The notes under the pieces are model-generated. The model did no database searches. It had not been told where the DNA came from and saw only the letters and a program-made list of their open reading frames with translations. A stretch of DNA of 64,000 nt, from NCBI RefSeq assembly GCF_013204845.1, contig NZ_JABMKY010000036.1, positions 1-64,000 on the forward strand. Reading direction: 5' to 3'. Positions 18,355 through 26,636 of this stretch are shown here, one piece after another (within the stretch, counting starts at the first letter, position 1; each line of letters begins with the position of its first letter). This DNA is from Paenibacillus qinlingensis. Its GTDB lineage: Bacteria > Bacillota > Bacilli > Paenibacillales > NBRC-103111. Made by a program: the position numbers and the translations under genes.

Positions 18355-18894
18355 CTAGCTCGAATAGATCTCTGGTTTCAATATGCCGATAAATGGAAGG
18401 TTACGATACTTCTCTGCATAATCCAGACCATATCCGACAACGAACTCATCTGGCAGCTCATAACCCGCATAATCAGGTTCAAGCTCTACCGTTCTGCGTG
18501 CCGGTTTATTAAACAGCGCAACAACCGAGATTGTCTTAGCATTGCGACGTTCTAGCACATCTATCAGATAACTTAGCGTTAAGCCACTATCGATAATATC
18601 TTCCACGATCAAGATATGACGTCCTTCCACAGGTACATCAAGATCTTTGATAATCTTAACAACTCCTGAGGACTTCGTGGATTGACCGTAGCTGGATACC
18701 GCCATAAAATCAATTTCCAATGGTACTCTGATTTGCTTTACAAGATCCGCCATGAAAATAAAAGCGCCCTTCAGCACACAAATAACCAATGGATTCCTAC
18801 CTTCGTAATCAGTGGAAAGCAATTCCCCTAATTCTTTAATCTTGCCTTGAATTTGTTCTTCACTGTAAAGTACTTCTTGAATGTCGCTGTACAA
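18355..18894 (-). CDS. hpt: Hypoxanthine-guanine phosphoribosyltransferase
   Basis: Purine salvage enzyme converting hypoxanthine or guanine plus PRPP to IMP or GMP. PRPP-binding motif HILIVEDIIDSGLTLSYL (about 98-115), the flexible-loop SSYGQSTKSSG, and the C-terminal VGYGLDYAEKYRNLPFIG are classic. 179 residues. The start appears to be TTG with GGGGG seven bases before it. It sits between tilS and ftsH, an order shared with B. subtilis. Confidence 0.96.
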   Translation of the reverse strand: MYSDIQEVLYSEEQIQGKIKELGELLSTDYEGRNPLVICVLKGAFIFMADLVKQIRVPLEIDFMAVSSYGQSTKSSGVVKIIKDLDVPVEGRHILIVEDIIDSGLTLSYLIDVLERRNAKTISVVALFNKPARRTVELEPDYAGYELPDEFVVGYGLDYAEKYRNLPFIGILKPEIYSS

Positions 18895-18955
18895 GGATGA
18901 ACCCCCTAGATTATATTATGAATCCTTATAAATTTACATTCTAGAAGAACGAAAT

Positions 18956-20383
18956 TTACATATGTTCCTGCAGCACTAGCTTCATATGAAGCACACGTTC
19001 TGTGTCTGGTCCGACCAAAGCGTGTTTGGACCTACGAAATCCAGCAATCCAGAGAATCCGTCCGGATGCGTCGACCAGTAGTGGAATGACCTCACGCCGA
19101 GTTGGTGGCATTTTGGCATCAATGAACATATCCTTTACCTTTTTTGACCCGTTTAAACCAAGTGGTTCCAATCGGTCTCCCGATCTGCGGCTTCTCAAAC
19201 AAAGCGGCAATTCTACCTGGTCCGCATCAAAAAAAACGTCGCCATTATGGTGTGGTGATGAAGCAGCTTGCTCATACGAGCTTAAAGGCATCCATGAGTA
19301 GATCAATTTGGCGTTCATGTCCGGTAGGTCCAGCTCATTTGATGCTAACCGGATCTCATAAGCATAAGGCTTAGGATCTGGTGCATAGGTCTGAAATTGA
19401 ATAGATCCATATTCTCTCACAATATAAATCTGTTCATCCACTTGAAGGACTTGATTCGACATCTGATCTTTAACCATTAACTCACGCACGCGCTCAATTC
19501 GTGTAAATACCAGCCGTTCCCTTTCCAAACAAAGACAGTTTAATATTAATTTAATCAAACGCCTTTGTAAAGCAACGTGAAGCTCGGCGAAATCACTCCG
19601 ATTTAAGCGGCAGATGTTCGACTGAAATGTCACGATTCGGCCAAAAACCTTATCCGTTTCTGTATCCAAATAATCATTCTCAGCTTGCATCACATCGGTC
19701 AATCGATTGAGTGACTCTGGAAGTTGTTCATTATACTGTTTCAGCATCGGCATAACATCTAACCGAATTCGATTGCGGAAATACTTCCGCAGCTCATTGC
19801 TGCTGTCTTTACAATAGGCAATTTCATGCTGAGCGCAATAATTCACAATATCTGATTTGTATATACGTAAAAAAGGACGAATCAGTTCCACTTTTTTTTC
19901 GCGCCTTCGTTCCGGCATGCCAACTAGCCCCGATGGGCCTGTCCCACGCAAGATTCGCATCAACATCGTTTCAGCTTGATCATCGGCATGATGGGCCAAA
20001 GCGATCCGTTGTGCACCGTACTGCTCAGCGACTTCATGGAGAAATTCATATCTCTTCTCCCGCGCTGCCGCTTGCCCATTTAAAGAAGCTTCCTCTATAT
20101 AAGCAGGAACATCAATAACACCAATTTCACAAGGAAGCGCCAGCCCCGCCGCAATCTCTGCAACGAAGTCTGCTTCCGCGTCCGATTCCATGCCCCTGAA
20201 TTGATGATTCACATGGGCAACAACGATCGTCCACTGATGGGCATCTGCAAGACGAAAAAGGACATGCAACAGCGCCACAGAATCAGGTCCCCCCGACACC
20301 GCGACGACAATCACATCCCCTGCATCTGCAAGCTTTTCTTCCTCAATTCGTTGTTCCACTCTGGTAACAAGATCCGTTTCCAT
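18956..20383 (-). CDS. tilS: tRNA(Ile)-lysidine synthase
   Basis: Converts C34 of tRNA-Ile (anticodon CAU) to lysidine, changing decoding from AUG to AUA; usually essential. N-type ATP-pyrophosphatase P-loop VAVSGGPDSVALLHVL at about 27-42, LAHHADDQAETMLMRILRGTG, then linker and C-terminal domains ending in the LRSRRSGDRLEPLGLNG and ADVSG/W(I)AGFR-like region. 475 residues. AAAGGA precedes ATG 20383. It follows the kinase gene yabT. Confidence 0.95.
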   Translation of the reverse strand: METDLVTRVEQRIEEEKLADAGDVIVVAVSGGPDSVALLHVLFRLADAHQWTIVVAHVNHQFRGMESDAEADFVAEIAAGLALPCEIGVIDVPAYIEEASLNGQAAAREKRYEFLHEVAEQYGAQRIALAHHADDQAETMLMRILRGTGPSGLVGMPERRREKKVELIRPFLRIYKSDIVNYCAQHEIAYCKDSSNELRKYFRNRIRLDVMPMLKQYNEQLPESLNRLTDVMQAENDYLDTETDKVFGRIVTFQSNICRLNRSDFAELHVALQRRLIKLILNCLCLERERLVFTRIERVRELMVKDQMSNQVLQVDEQIYIVREYGSIQFQTYAPDPKPYAYEIRLASNELDLPDMNAKLIYSWMPLSSYEQAASSPHHNGDVFFDADQVELPLCLRSRRSGDRLEPLGLNGSKKVKDMFIDAKMPPTRREVIPLLVDASGRILWIAGFRRSKHALVGPDTERVLHMKLVLQEHM

Positions 20384-20416
20384 CTCGCATTCCTTTCGGC
20401 CTTTTCTTACCGCGCC

Positions 20417-21322
20417 CTACCAATACATATAAATCGTTGCTCCACAAATAAAAATAGAGGCAGCGAAGCATATTTTAAGCCATGGCATTTTCAGCGTCGA
20501 CTGCGCGACTTTTTTACCTGCAATCAACTTCTTCCATTCCACAATTGCTTCTTCGGATGTACTAAACTCGCCGCGCAACGCTTTATTCAAAAAAGGGGCC
20601 AACTGTGCAGCAACTGGATTTTCCCGCATTATTGACGTTAATTGATCTAACTCCCGGTTTTGGGGGAGTGTTTTGATAAAACCTGCGAAGCGTTTGCGGT
20701 GATCTAGTGTTTTTAATAGTAAAATAGCAAATGAGAATAGATCGTAACTTTCCTCCGCAACCCGCTCTCCCATATTCCAGAACCCGCGATCGTAGACTTC
20801 TGTTAATTGTTTAATCGCTCGTCCTTTGGGTGACACGCCCCCGAAATCAATAAGGTCGACATCGCCATAGTTAGATACAATCATATTCTCGACCTTCAAA
20901 TCTCCGAATACATACCCGCTCCTGTGGATTTCAGTGAGCTTCCGCAATAGGTTCGTGCCTATCACATAGATCCACTCTTGACTGCGCTTATGTATAAATT
21001 CGGAAAGAGTCACCCCCTCAATATATCGCATGACATAGAAGGAGATCCCCTTTCCTTGAATCATCATATCATCTGAATCAATCAAAAAATTCTTGAATGA
21101 ATTCTCTTTCATTGAAATAGCAAGTAAAGAATTGATCTCTGACTGATGGTCAACCGTTTCATATCCTGCTTTAAGCGCAAATCTAGCGTTTCTCCTTCGT
21201 ACAAGAGCAACAATACCATTGGAGCCTGCACCTAATAAGCGCTCAACCACATATACATGGCCATTCCACTTTCCTTTAATTACAGCCCCTGGGCGAAAGG
21301 CTTCATCATACCACGTAGTCAC
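20417..21322 (-). CDS. yabT: Serine/threonine protein kinase, YabT-like, C-terminal membrane anchor
   Basis: Hanks-type kinase with one C-terminal membrane helix (IYMYW end; about 283-300). Glycine loop LLGAGSNGIVALV, ATP-binding Lys in FALKAG (about 52), catalytic loop YVFGDLKVENM and DFG-type LIDFGG. The usual HRD His-Arg is replaced by Phe-Gly, as I recall for YabT itself, so activity is plausible. B. subtilis YabT acts in spore development and DNA damage response. 301 residues; GTG start overlapping yabS by 17 bases. Confidence 0.88.
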   Translation of the reverse strand: MTTWYDEAFRPGAVIKGKWNGHVYVVERLLGAGSNGIVALVRRRNARFALKAGYETVDHQSEINSLLAISMKENSFKNFLIDSDDMMIQGKGISFYVMRYIEGVTLSEFIHKRSQEWIYVIGTNLLRKLTEIHRSGYVFGDLKVENMIVSNYGDVDLIDFGGVSPKGRAIKQLTEVYDRGFWNMGERVAEESYDLFSFAILLLKTLDHRKRFAGFIKTLPQNRELDQLTSIMRENPVAAQLAPFLNKALRGEFSTSEEAIVEWKKLIAGKKVAQSTLKMPWLKICFAASIFICGATIYMYW

Positions 21323-22031
21323 TCAGCATCCCTTCCTCAGTCGTCTTTGGTGAGAAAGGCTTTTCTGTCACGAACTGCAACGTTTGCAGTAGCGCTGGAC
21401 CAGTTGGTGTCGTACCCTTCATGTTTATTTTATAGAACATCTTGTCGACATTTGCAAGCTGATTCGTCCATCCATGGTCCATTTCTAGTTCCTGATCACT
21501 CGATTTGGTAGATGGAAAATGGAAAACGGCTAGCTCGCTCACACCACTTCTGGCTCTTAAACTAAGCAAAAGATCATGAATGGCTTCACGTACCGCGGCA
21601 AGTTTCGGCTTCATACTAGCACTTGCATCTATTAAAAGTGCAACACGGAGAGATGTGGTTTCACTCATATTATCAATAACTTGTACGACTTCAGCCCGCT
21701 TCTCCGGTGGTAGTTGCTCTAATTGTGAAATCCCCAATATACTTTGCAATTCCTTGCCCACAGCATGCTGGATGGTTGCATTCACGGTTTTCCGAGTCAT
21801 CATTTGCACGGTATGTGACAACTGTTCGGAATTAACAATCCGACTCATGCCGCCGCCTGCTGCTGCAATCTCTCGAATCTCTTCTGAGCCTAGCACCCCT
21901 AGCTCCCCATGATCAATCACGCCAATGACATTCACAGCAACACCTTCTGCCTGCGCTTGTGCCGCCGCTATCACGGGACTAACGCCAACATTGGAACAAC
22001 CGTCTGTAATCAATAAAATTTGCTTCATCAT
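21306..22031 (-). CDS. yabS: VWA-domain protein (YabS-like)
   Basis: Von Willebrand factor A-type protein of 241 residues. The first half begins MMKQILLITDGCSNVGVSP; the second contains a good MIDAS metal site, ALLIDASASMKPKL (about 148-161), with later conserved Thr and Asp regions. Function is not established; in B. subtilis yabS is a sporulation-period gene lying between spoIIE and yabT. Here the spoIIE neighbour is displaced by the sortase/adhesin pair. GGGAGG precedes the ATG. Confidence 0.85.
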   Translation of the reverse strand: MMKQILLITDGCSNVGVSPVIAAAQAQAEGVAVNVIGVIDHGELGVLGSEEIREIAAAGGGMSRIVNSEQLSHTVQMMTRKTVNATIQHAVGKELQSILGISQLEQLPPEKRAEVVQVIDNMSETTSLRVALLIDASASMKPKLAAVREAIHDLLLSLRARSGVSELAVFHFPSTKSSDQELEMDHGWTNQLANVDKMFYKINMKGTTPTGPALLQTLQFVTEKPFSPKTTEEGMLSDYVV

Positions 22032-22180
22032 GATCTTCTGCCTCCCTGGCCGATAAGATTCGCTCTCTAGTAGTTTCTTATCCTAGTTTTTCCATTTATG
22101 AGAGTGTCTAATCATCTTGCAGGTGGGGATTAAAAAAGGTATTTACTCAACTAAATCCTGATAAGCGTTCGATAACAACC

Positions 22181-22211
22181 AAATAAGCAGAGGGCATCCC
22201 TCTGCTTATTT
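22181..22211. terminator. Symmetric hairpin after the surface-protein gene
   Basis: A perfect 14-bp inverted repeat, AAATAAGCAGAGGG and its complement around a three-base loop. On the minus strand it follows the adhesin stop (22237) by about 25 bases. The T tract is short (ATTTGG after the stem), but the arm itself ends in TTATTT, so it may act as a terminator; it insulates the adhesin from yabS. Confidence 0.65.
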
Positions 22212-22236
22212 GTACCATTATTCAATCGCGATTACG

Positions 22237-25200
22237 TTAACGTCTCCTCCGTACTTTCCTTCCTAACATAATACCAAACAGCACAAAAGTTAAGCCAGCA
22301 AGCTTGATATAGAGATGGCTAGACTCACCCGTTACTGGCAATGTTGCAGGTTCCATAGCGGGAGGAGTCACCACTCCAGGATCGGAAGGTTTAGGTGACG
22401 GCACCGTCGCTGCCGGTGGTGAAGGCTTAGGTGACGGCGTAATAGAAGGACTTGGAGTTATGCTTGGTGTCGGTGTTGATGATGGTGTTGGTGTCGGCGG
22501 CGATGTTGGTGTCGATGACGGCGGTGGTGTTGGTGTCGATGACGGCGGTGGTGTCGGTGTCGACGATGGCGGTGGTGTCGGTGTCGACGATGGCGGTGGT
22601 GTTGGTGTCGATGTTGGCGGCGGTGTCGGTGTCGATGTTGGCGGCGGTGTTGGTGTCGATGTTGGCGGCGGTGTCGGTGTCGATGTTGGCGGCGGTGTCG
22701 GTGTCGATGTTGGCGGCGGTGTCGGTGTTTGTGTTCTCGTGTTCGTATACGTCACCTTTTTATTCTCCGCCGCTTGTAGTGTGAATGGATGATCACTTCC
22801 ATCTAGGATATACCCACTAGGAGCTGTCACTTCCTTAATTACATAATCGCCTGCAAGCAGGCCTTGGAAAATGGCTATACCTGCTCCATTCGTCGTTTGC
22901 GTCTGAATTAAATTCTTCGTTTCACCAGACTTCCTGTAAAGCTCATAGATTGCGCCACTTAGAGGTAATTCTCTGTTGGAGGCATCTACCTTTTTCACTT
23001 CTAAAGACCCGCGTACACCATTCCCTGTACCTGAGCCTGAGGATACGCCAACCACGATGTCTTTCACGGTTTCTTTCGTGATCGTTGTCACATTATTCCC
23101 GCTGAAGCTCACCGCGTTGGTGACAGATTCCTGATCGCGGGCTGCAATGACAGATTGATATTCCAGCAAAAAGGCTGTAGAGATCATACTCTTGAATTTT
23201 AAACGGAACGTCTGATTTCCTGTTGCATCTGTTTGAATATCAACTGTATAGCCGACATCCTTTACTAATTCAATGTCCTTGGTTAAGTCACCATTGGCAG
23301 CTGCCTTCATGCTGAACAAGTGGAACGAATCCGATACTAACACTTGATTCCTAGATGGGGTATCAAATATTTCCGCATCCCATAGCTTCGATTGCCCTTG
23401 ATTGACGGTAATCTGCCATTTGATCTTATCACCGCTTTGCGAGCCGTTCTTGCTCACGTATTCCCCGCCATGAGGGATATTTACGCTTGCATTAAGGTTT
23501 CTAGACACTTGGGTTTGCCCATCATATACCTTAGCCGTATTGGCAACCGTACTAGGGATCAACGATCCCTCCAAACTTGTTCTAAACACGATTATATAGG
23601 CTGTTGAAAGAGTGTCGTGGAATGTAACAATAAGCTTGTTCTGAGCATCCACGCTAACCCCATAACGGGAAACGTCTACGACTGTGCCTGGCGATGGGTC
23701 ACCATCTACAGAAACGTTCATGTTGTACACAACAAGCGAGCCATCAACGAACTTCTGATTCTCTTGTAGGACATCCTCGACTTTCGGTGAAGCAATCTCT
23801 TTCTCACTGTAGTTGACACCTACTGTCCAAGTCAGCTCCTTATTTACCACATTATAATTACCATATTTATAACCACTGTTAATATATTCATCTCGCGCAT
23901 AGAAAGCAGCCCCAACTGTTTGCGAATAAGTCTCTTCATTCGTCGCACTCCAGTCCATCTGAGCCGTATTATGGAAAATGGCTGTACTATCTTTCGGGAC
24001 AATCCACGTCAAATTAAAATTTGTTTGATACGTGATGATAACTGGCTTCGTCAGAGGGGCTGTGAAGTTTATTGTAAAGCCATCATATTTACTCACACTG
24101 TTATCCAAGGTGAAGTCAGCGGGACTACGCAATGTCTCATTGCCTTGGGTTATCACTAAAGAACCCTCAATAAAGTACATCCCCCCATGCGGGAACGTAT
24201 CTTTCACGACAACATGATTCATAACCTGGCTATTGCCGTTTAATTCAATCTTCCAGCCTACCTTCTTCTCGCTATAGTCGACCGCTCCTACGTTTTTAAT
24301 TAGACCTACTTGAGTCGTATTCTGCGAGGCACTGCTATGCTCCTCCGTCCATACTGTCACCTCATTCGTGATAACCGCATCTTCGATGATTGGGCGGGTA
24401 GCTTGGGTTTGATAATCAATTCGGTACGCGCCAGTGATAGCCATTTTAAATTTCAACTTAAATATGTTGCCACTCTCACCCATCGGCGTAATTGTATACT
24501 GGTCGGCAGACAGAACAGTGCCACGAGTCTCATTGCCCTCTGCATCAAAAGTCACCGGATACACATGAAGAGATCCATCCACAAGACGATGCGGCACGCT
24601 CACAGTGTCTAGGATATAAGCGTTTTCTTCACTAATCGATACCTCTCCACCGTTGTAAAGAACGCTCCAATCTATTTTCTGCTGAATCGCTTGATAATCT
24701 TTAATTTCTTTCTTGAGCATACTTCCTCGTTGCACAGCAACTGTTGACTTTGCTTCAATAGACGTTGTTTGACTTCCCCCAAAATTAGCAATATTCGTAA
24801 AGGAAGACTTGCTCAAGTCAGTAATATTTGTTACATACTGAATCCGGTAAGCCGACGTAATCGGGCTATTTGTGAAATGGACCGTCAAAACGCCCCCCGT
24901 TGTGCTCACCGTATACTGACTACTATCCAGTTCTGCCCCCTGCGTAACAGTGCCGTCCAGTTGGACATTCAAAGCATAAACTTTGACTCCCGTTGGCGTG
25001 GATAATCCCTCCACGTTCGGATCTGTCATGACAGCATCCTGAACCGTGTCTAGTGATTTGTTCACATCTACAGTCCAATGAATTGACTTCGCATTATAGC
25101 CTTGAGGAACACCCGATTTATTAATCGTTGAATTCACGGTAGGCCTAAACTTTATGGTAAATATCTGGTCACCGCTACGTACAGGGATCACAATCGTCTG

Positions 25201-25671
25201 CTCCGTAGTCCCCGGAATTTGACTTTTATTAAATTGTGTAAGGAAACTGAGCGTACCCTTCAAATCATCATGGCTCTCGATGAATTGATTAAACGTAATC
25301 ACAACATGATGACTGTCTTTATCCACATGGAAATTTCCAACAGTGGAGTTATCATCCGTTTTGAGTGCATCGCTTACATTATTGAACAAAAGAAACTCCT
25401 GCGGCAGCGTAAAAGTAAACGTATCTCCGTTATGATAGCCATGACCATTTGGCAAAGACCAAGTGTAATCCAGCTTCGCTTGTGCATTCTGGTCATACAC
25501 ATTCCCCGTTACAACTTGACCGTTACTATCGTATACCGCTAATGTGACACTATCTAGGATGTTGCCCGATATTTCAGTTGCATTCACCTGGCTAGATAAG
25601 GTAATTCCATAAAGACATTGCATAAACATAAGAAGAGCAATCAGCAAAGCCTTTGTTTGTTTCTTCACCAT
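22237..25671 (-). CDS. LPVTG-anchored surface adhesin with SpaA-type domain and proline-rich stalk
   Basis: A 1144-residue wall-anchored protein. A signal peptide (MVKKQTKALLIALLMFMQ..., cleavage near residue 31) is followed by a long stretch to about 880 built of repeated Ig-like collagen-binding/SdrG-type modules: recurrent VKDTFPHGG-, IDYQTQ- or ITYQTNF-like strands and several YxxKxxxWxVxxN openings. Next come a SpaA/Cna-B domain (GSLEVKKVDASNRELPLSGAIYELY to YTNTRT, able to form isopeptides), a Pro-Thr-Ser repeat stalk, sorting signal LPVTG (about 1111), a hydrophobic helix and RKVRRRR. The sortase gene directly upstream is the obvious partner. Ligand unknown; collagen binding is only family inference. 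Confidence 0.88.
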   Translation of the reverse strand: MVKKQTKALLIALLMFMQCLYGITLSSQVNATEISGNILDSVTLAVYDSNGQVVTGNVYDQNAQAKLDYTWSLPNGHGYHNGDTFTFTLPQEFLLFNNVSDALKTDDNSTVGNFHVDKDSHHVVITFNQFIESHDDLKGTLSFLTQFNKSQIPGTTEQTIVIPVRSGDQIFTIKFRPTVNSTINKSGVPQGYNAKSIHWTVDVNKSLDTVQDAVMTDPNVEGLSTPTGVKVYALNVQLDGTVTQGAELDSSQYTVSTTGGVLTVHFTNSPITSAYRIQYVTNITDLSKSSFTNIANFGGSQTTSIEAKSTVAVQRGSMLKKEIKDYQAIQQKIDWSVLYNGGEVSISEENAYILDTVSVPHRLVDGSLHVYPVTFDAEGNETRGTVLSADQYTITPMGESGNIFKLKFKMAITGAYRIDYQTQATRPIIEDAVITNEVTVWTEEHSSASQNTTQVGLIKNVGAVDYSEKKVGWKIELNGNSQVMNHVVVKDTFPHGGMYFIEGSLVITQGNETLRSPADFTLDNSVSKYDGFTINFTAPLTKPVIITYQTNFNLTWIVPKDSTAIFHNTAQMDWSATNEETYSQTVGAAFYARDEYINSGYKYGNYNVVNKELTWTVGVNYSEKEIASPKVEDVLQENQKFVDGSLVVYNMNVSVDGDPSPGTVVDVSRYGVSVDAQNKLIVTFHDTLSTAYIIVFRTSLEGSLIPSTVANTAKVYDGQTQVSRNLNASVNIPHGGEYVSKNGSQSGDKIKWQITVNQGQSKLWDAEIFDTPSRNQVLVSDSFHLFSMKAAANGDLTKDIELVKDVGYTVDIQTDATGNQTFRLKFKSMISTAFLLEYQSVIAARDQESVTNAVSFSGNNVTTITKETVKDIVVGVSSGSGTGNGVRGSLEVKKVDASNRELPLSGAIYELYRKSGETKNLIQTQTTNGAGIAIFQGLLAGDYVIKEVTAPSGYILDGSDHPFTLQAAENKKVTYTNTRTQTPTPPPTSTPTPPPTSTPTPPPTSTPTPPPTSTPTPPPTSTPTPPPSSTPTPPPSSTPTPPPSSTPTPPPSSTPTSPPTPTPSSTPTPSITPSPSITPSPKPSPPAATVPSPKPSDPGVVTPPAMEPATLPVTGESSHLYIKLAGLTFVLFGIMLGRKVRRRR
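22514..22729 (-). repeat. 24-bp tandem repeats in the adhesin stalk
   Basis: Nine consecutive 24-bp units (22514, 22538 and so on), encoding eight-residue TPTPPPTS or TPTPPPSS blocks on the minus strand. Units fall into sub-types (GATGTTGGCGG, GACGATGGCGG, GATGACGGCGG openings), and like units are adjacent, showing local amplification. Because the unit is a multiple of three, copy-number change alters stalk length without frameshift. Confidence 0.92.
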
Positions 25672-25742
25672 CTTCGTTTAGACCTCCATTTCAGATATGG
25701 ACCTTTCTCTTAATAAAGAAAGAACACTACTTATTTTCCTTT

Positions 25743-25759
25743 TGATACAAATTGTATCA
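25743..25759. promoter_or_regulatory. 17-bp perfect palindrome upstream of the adhesin gene
   Basis: TGATACAA-A-TTGTATCA, a perfect dyad about 75 bases before the adhesin ATG. On the minus strand it overlaps a possible promoter (TTGTCA at about 25769, TATCAA within the dyad, 16-base spacer). The layout is that of an operator covering a -10 region. The regulator is unknown. Confidence 0.5.
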
Positions 25760-25830
25760 TTTTTGACAAGCGTATAGTACCATGTTTTGAAAATATGTCA
25801 TTTCCATCCTTTCTATACGTGATCTTCTAA

Positions 25831-26568
25831 CTATTCAACCAATTTCCCTTTCACAATTAAGCGATGCGTCGGGTCTACCATGGGATCACACGTAATTAAC
25901 GTAATTTCCCGATTACTGCCATTACTTTGCAATACCCACACATCTGTTGGAAGTACAACTAACTTCTCCTCTACGCTGTAGACGTATTTCCGGCTTCCTG
26001 TATCGACTTCAATCACATCACCAGGGACAACCTCATCTAGGCGATTAAAATTTTTACCGTACGTCAAATTTCGATGTCCCGCAATCGCATAATTGCCTAT
26101 TGCACCAACTTTTCCCGTATTTGCAATACTGGCAACTGCGATCTTCATATTATCCATCGTCGCACCTGTTAGAATGGGGAGCTTCAAATCAATTTTATCA
26201 ATACTCAGAACCCCTTCCATATTTTTAGGTTTTGCAGGGGGCGGCTTCGCCGTCGCCACGACCTTCACGCCCGTGTCACTTACGATCGGGGGCTTCGCTG
26301 ATTCAGACACCAACGGTTCACTAACCATTACACTTGCTTCTGATGACGAGGTCACGCCACCTCCATTCGATGTAGTGTTCAAAATACCTGCTATAGGTAC
26401 CTCCTCATTCGCCTCTCCGGTTACCTGGTCCATTGCTTGCATATTGTCTTGCCATTGTTTCAAAATCTGATGTTGTTGGTAACTTTCATATCGATCATTT
26501 ATCGTGGGATACATAAACACGCATACACCCAGAAGTATGAGCAATAGGGCAAACATTCTCCTGATCAT
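25831..26568 (-). CDS. srtD: Class D sortase
   Basis: Membrane-bound transpeptidase that attaches LPxTx proteins to the wall. N-terminal signal anchor (MIRRMFALLLILLGVCVFMYP), a variable linker to about residue 115, then the sortase barrel: SIDKIDLKLPIL, catalytic His in YAIAGHRNLTYG (about 160), catalytic Cys in ITLITCDPM and Arg in THRLIV. 245 residues. The LITCDP form and the short size point to class D. It is immediately upstream of the LPVTG adhesin, its likely substrate; both are absent from this position in B. subtilis. Confidence 0.9.
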   Translation of the reverse strand: MIRRMFALLLILLGVCVFMYPTINDRYESYQQHQILKQWQDNMQAMDQVTGEANEEVPIAGILNTTSNGGGVTSSSEASVMVSEPLVSESAKPPIVSDTGVKVVATAKPPPAKPKNMEGVLSIDKIDLKLPILTGATMDNMKIAVASIANTGKVGAIGNYAIAGHRNLTYGKNFNRLDEVVPGDVIEVDTGSRKYVYSVEEKLVVLPTDVWVLQSNGSNREITLITCDPMVDPTHRLIVKGKLVE

Positions 26569-26592
26569 TCAACTAACCGCCTTTCTTGACTC

Positions 26593-26626
26593 AAAAACCG
26601 CGCCGGCAAATGAGCCGGCACGGCTT
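26593..26626 (-). terminator. Rho-independent terminator after spoIIE
   Basis: Minus strand AAGCCGTGCCGGC, six-base loop, GCCGGCGCGGTTTTTG. It lies ten bases past the spoIIE stop and separates spoIIE from the sortase gene. Confidence 0.88.
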
Positions 26627-26636
26627 ATTAGAACCT

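Noticed and set aside
20417..21322. YabT-like kinase as a pseudokinase because HRD is altered
   Set aside because: The ATP lysine, the Asp and Asn of GDLKVEN and the DFG motif are intact, and the family itself has this variation as I recall.
22452..22792. Two overlapping plus-strand ORFs of 110 codons opposite the adhesin stalk
   Set aside because: They are Val-Gly-Asp repeats made by reading the 24-bp repeats on the other strand; no RBS or family similarity, so shadows of the adhesin gene.
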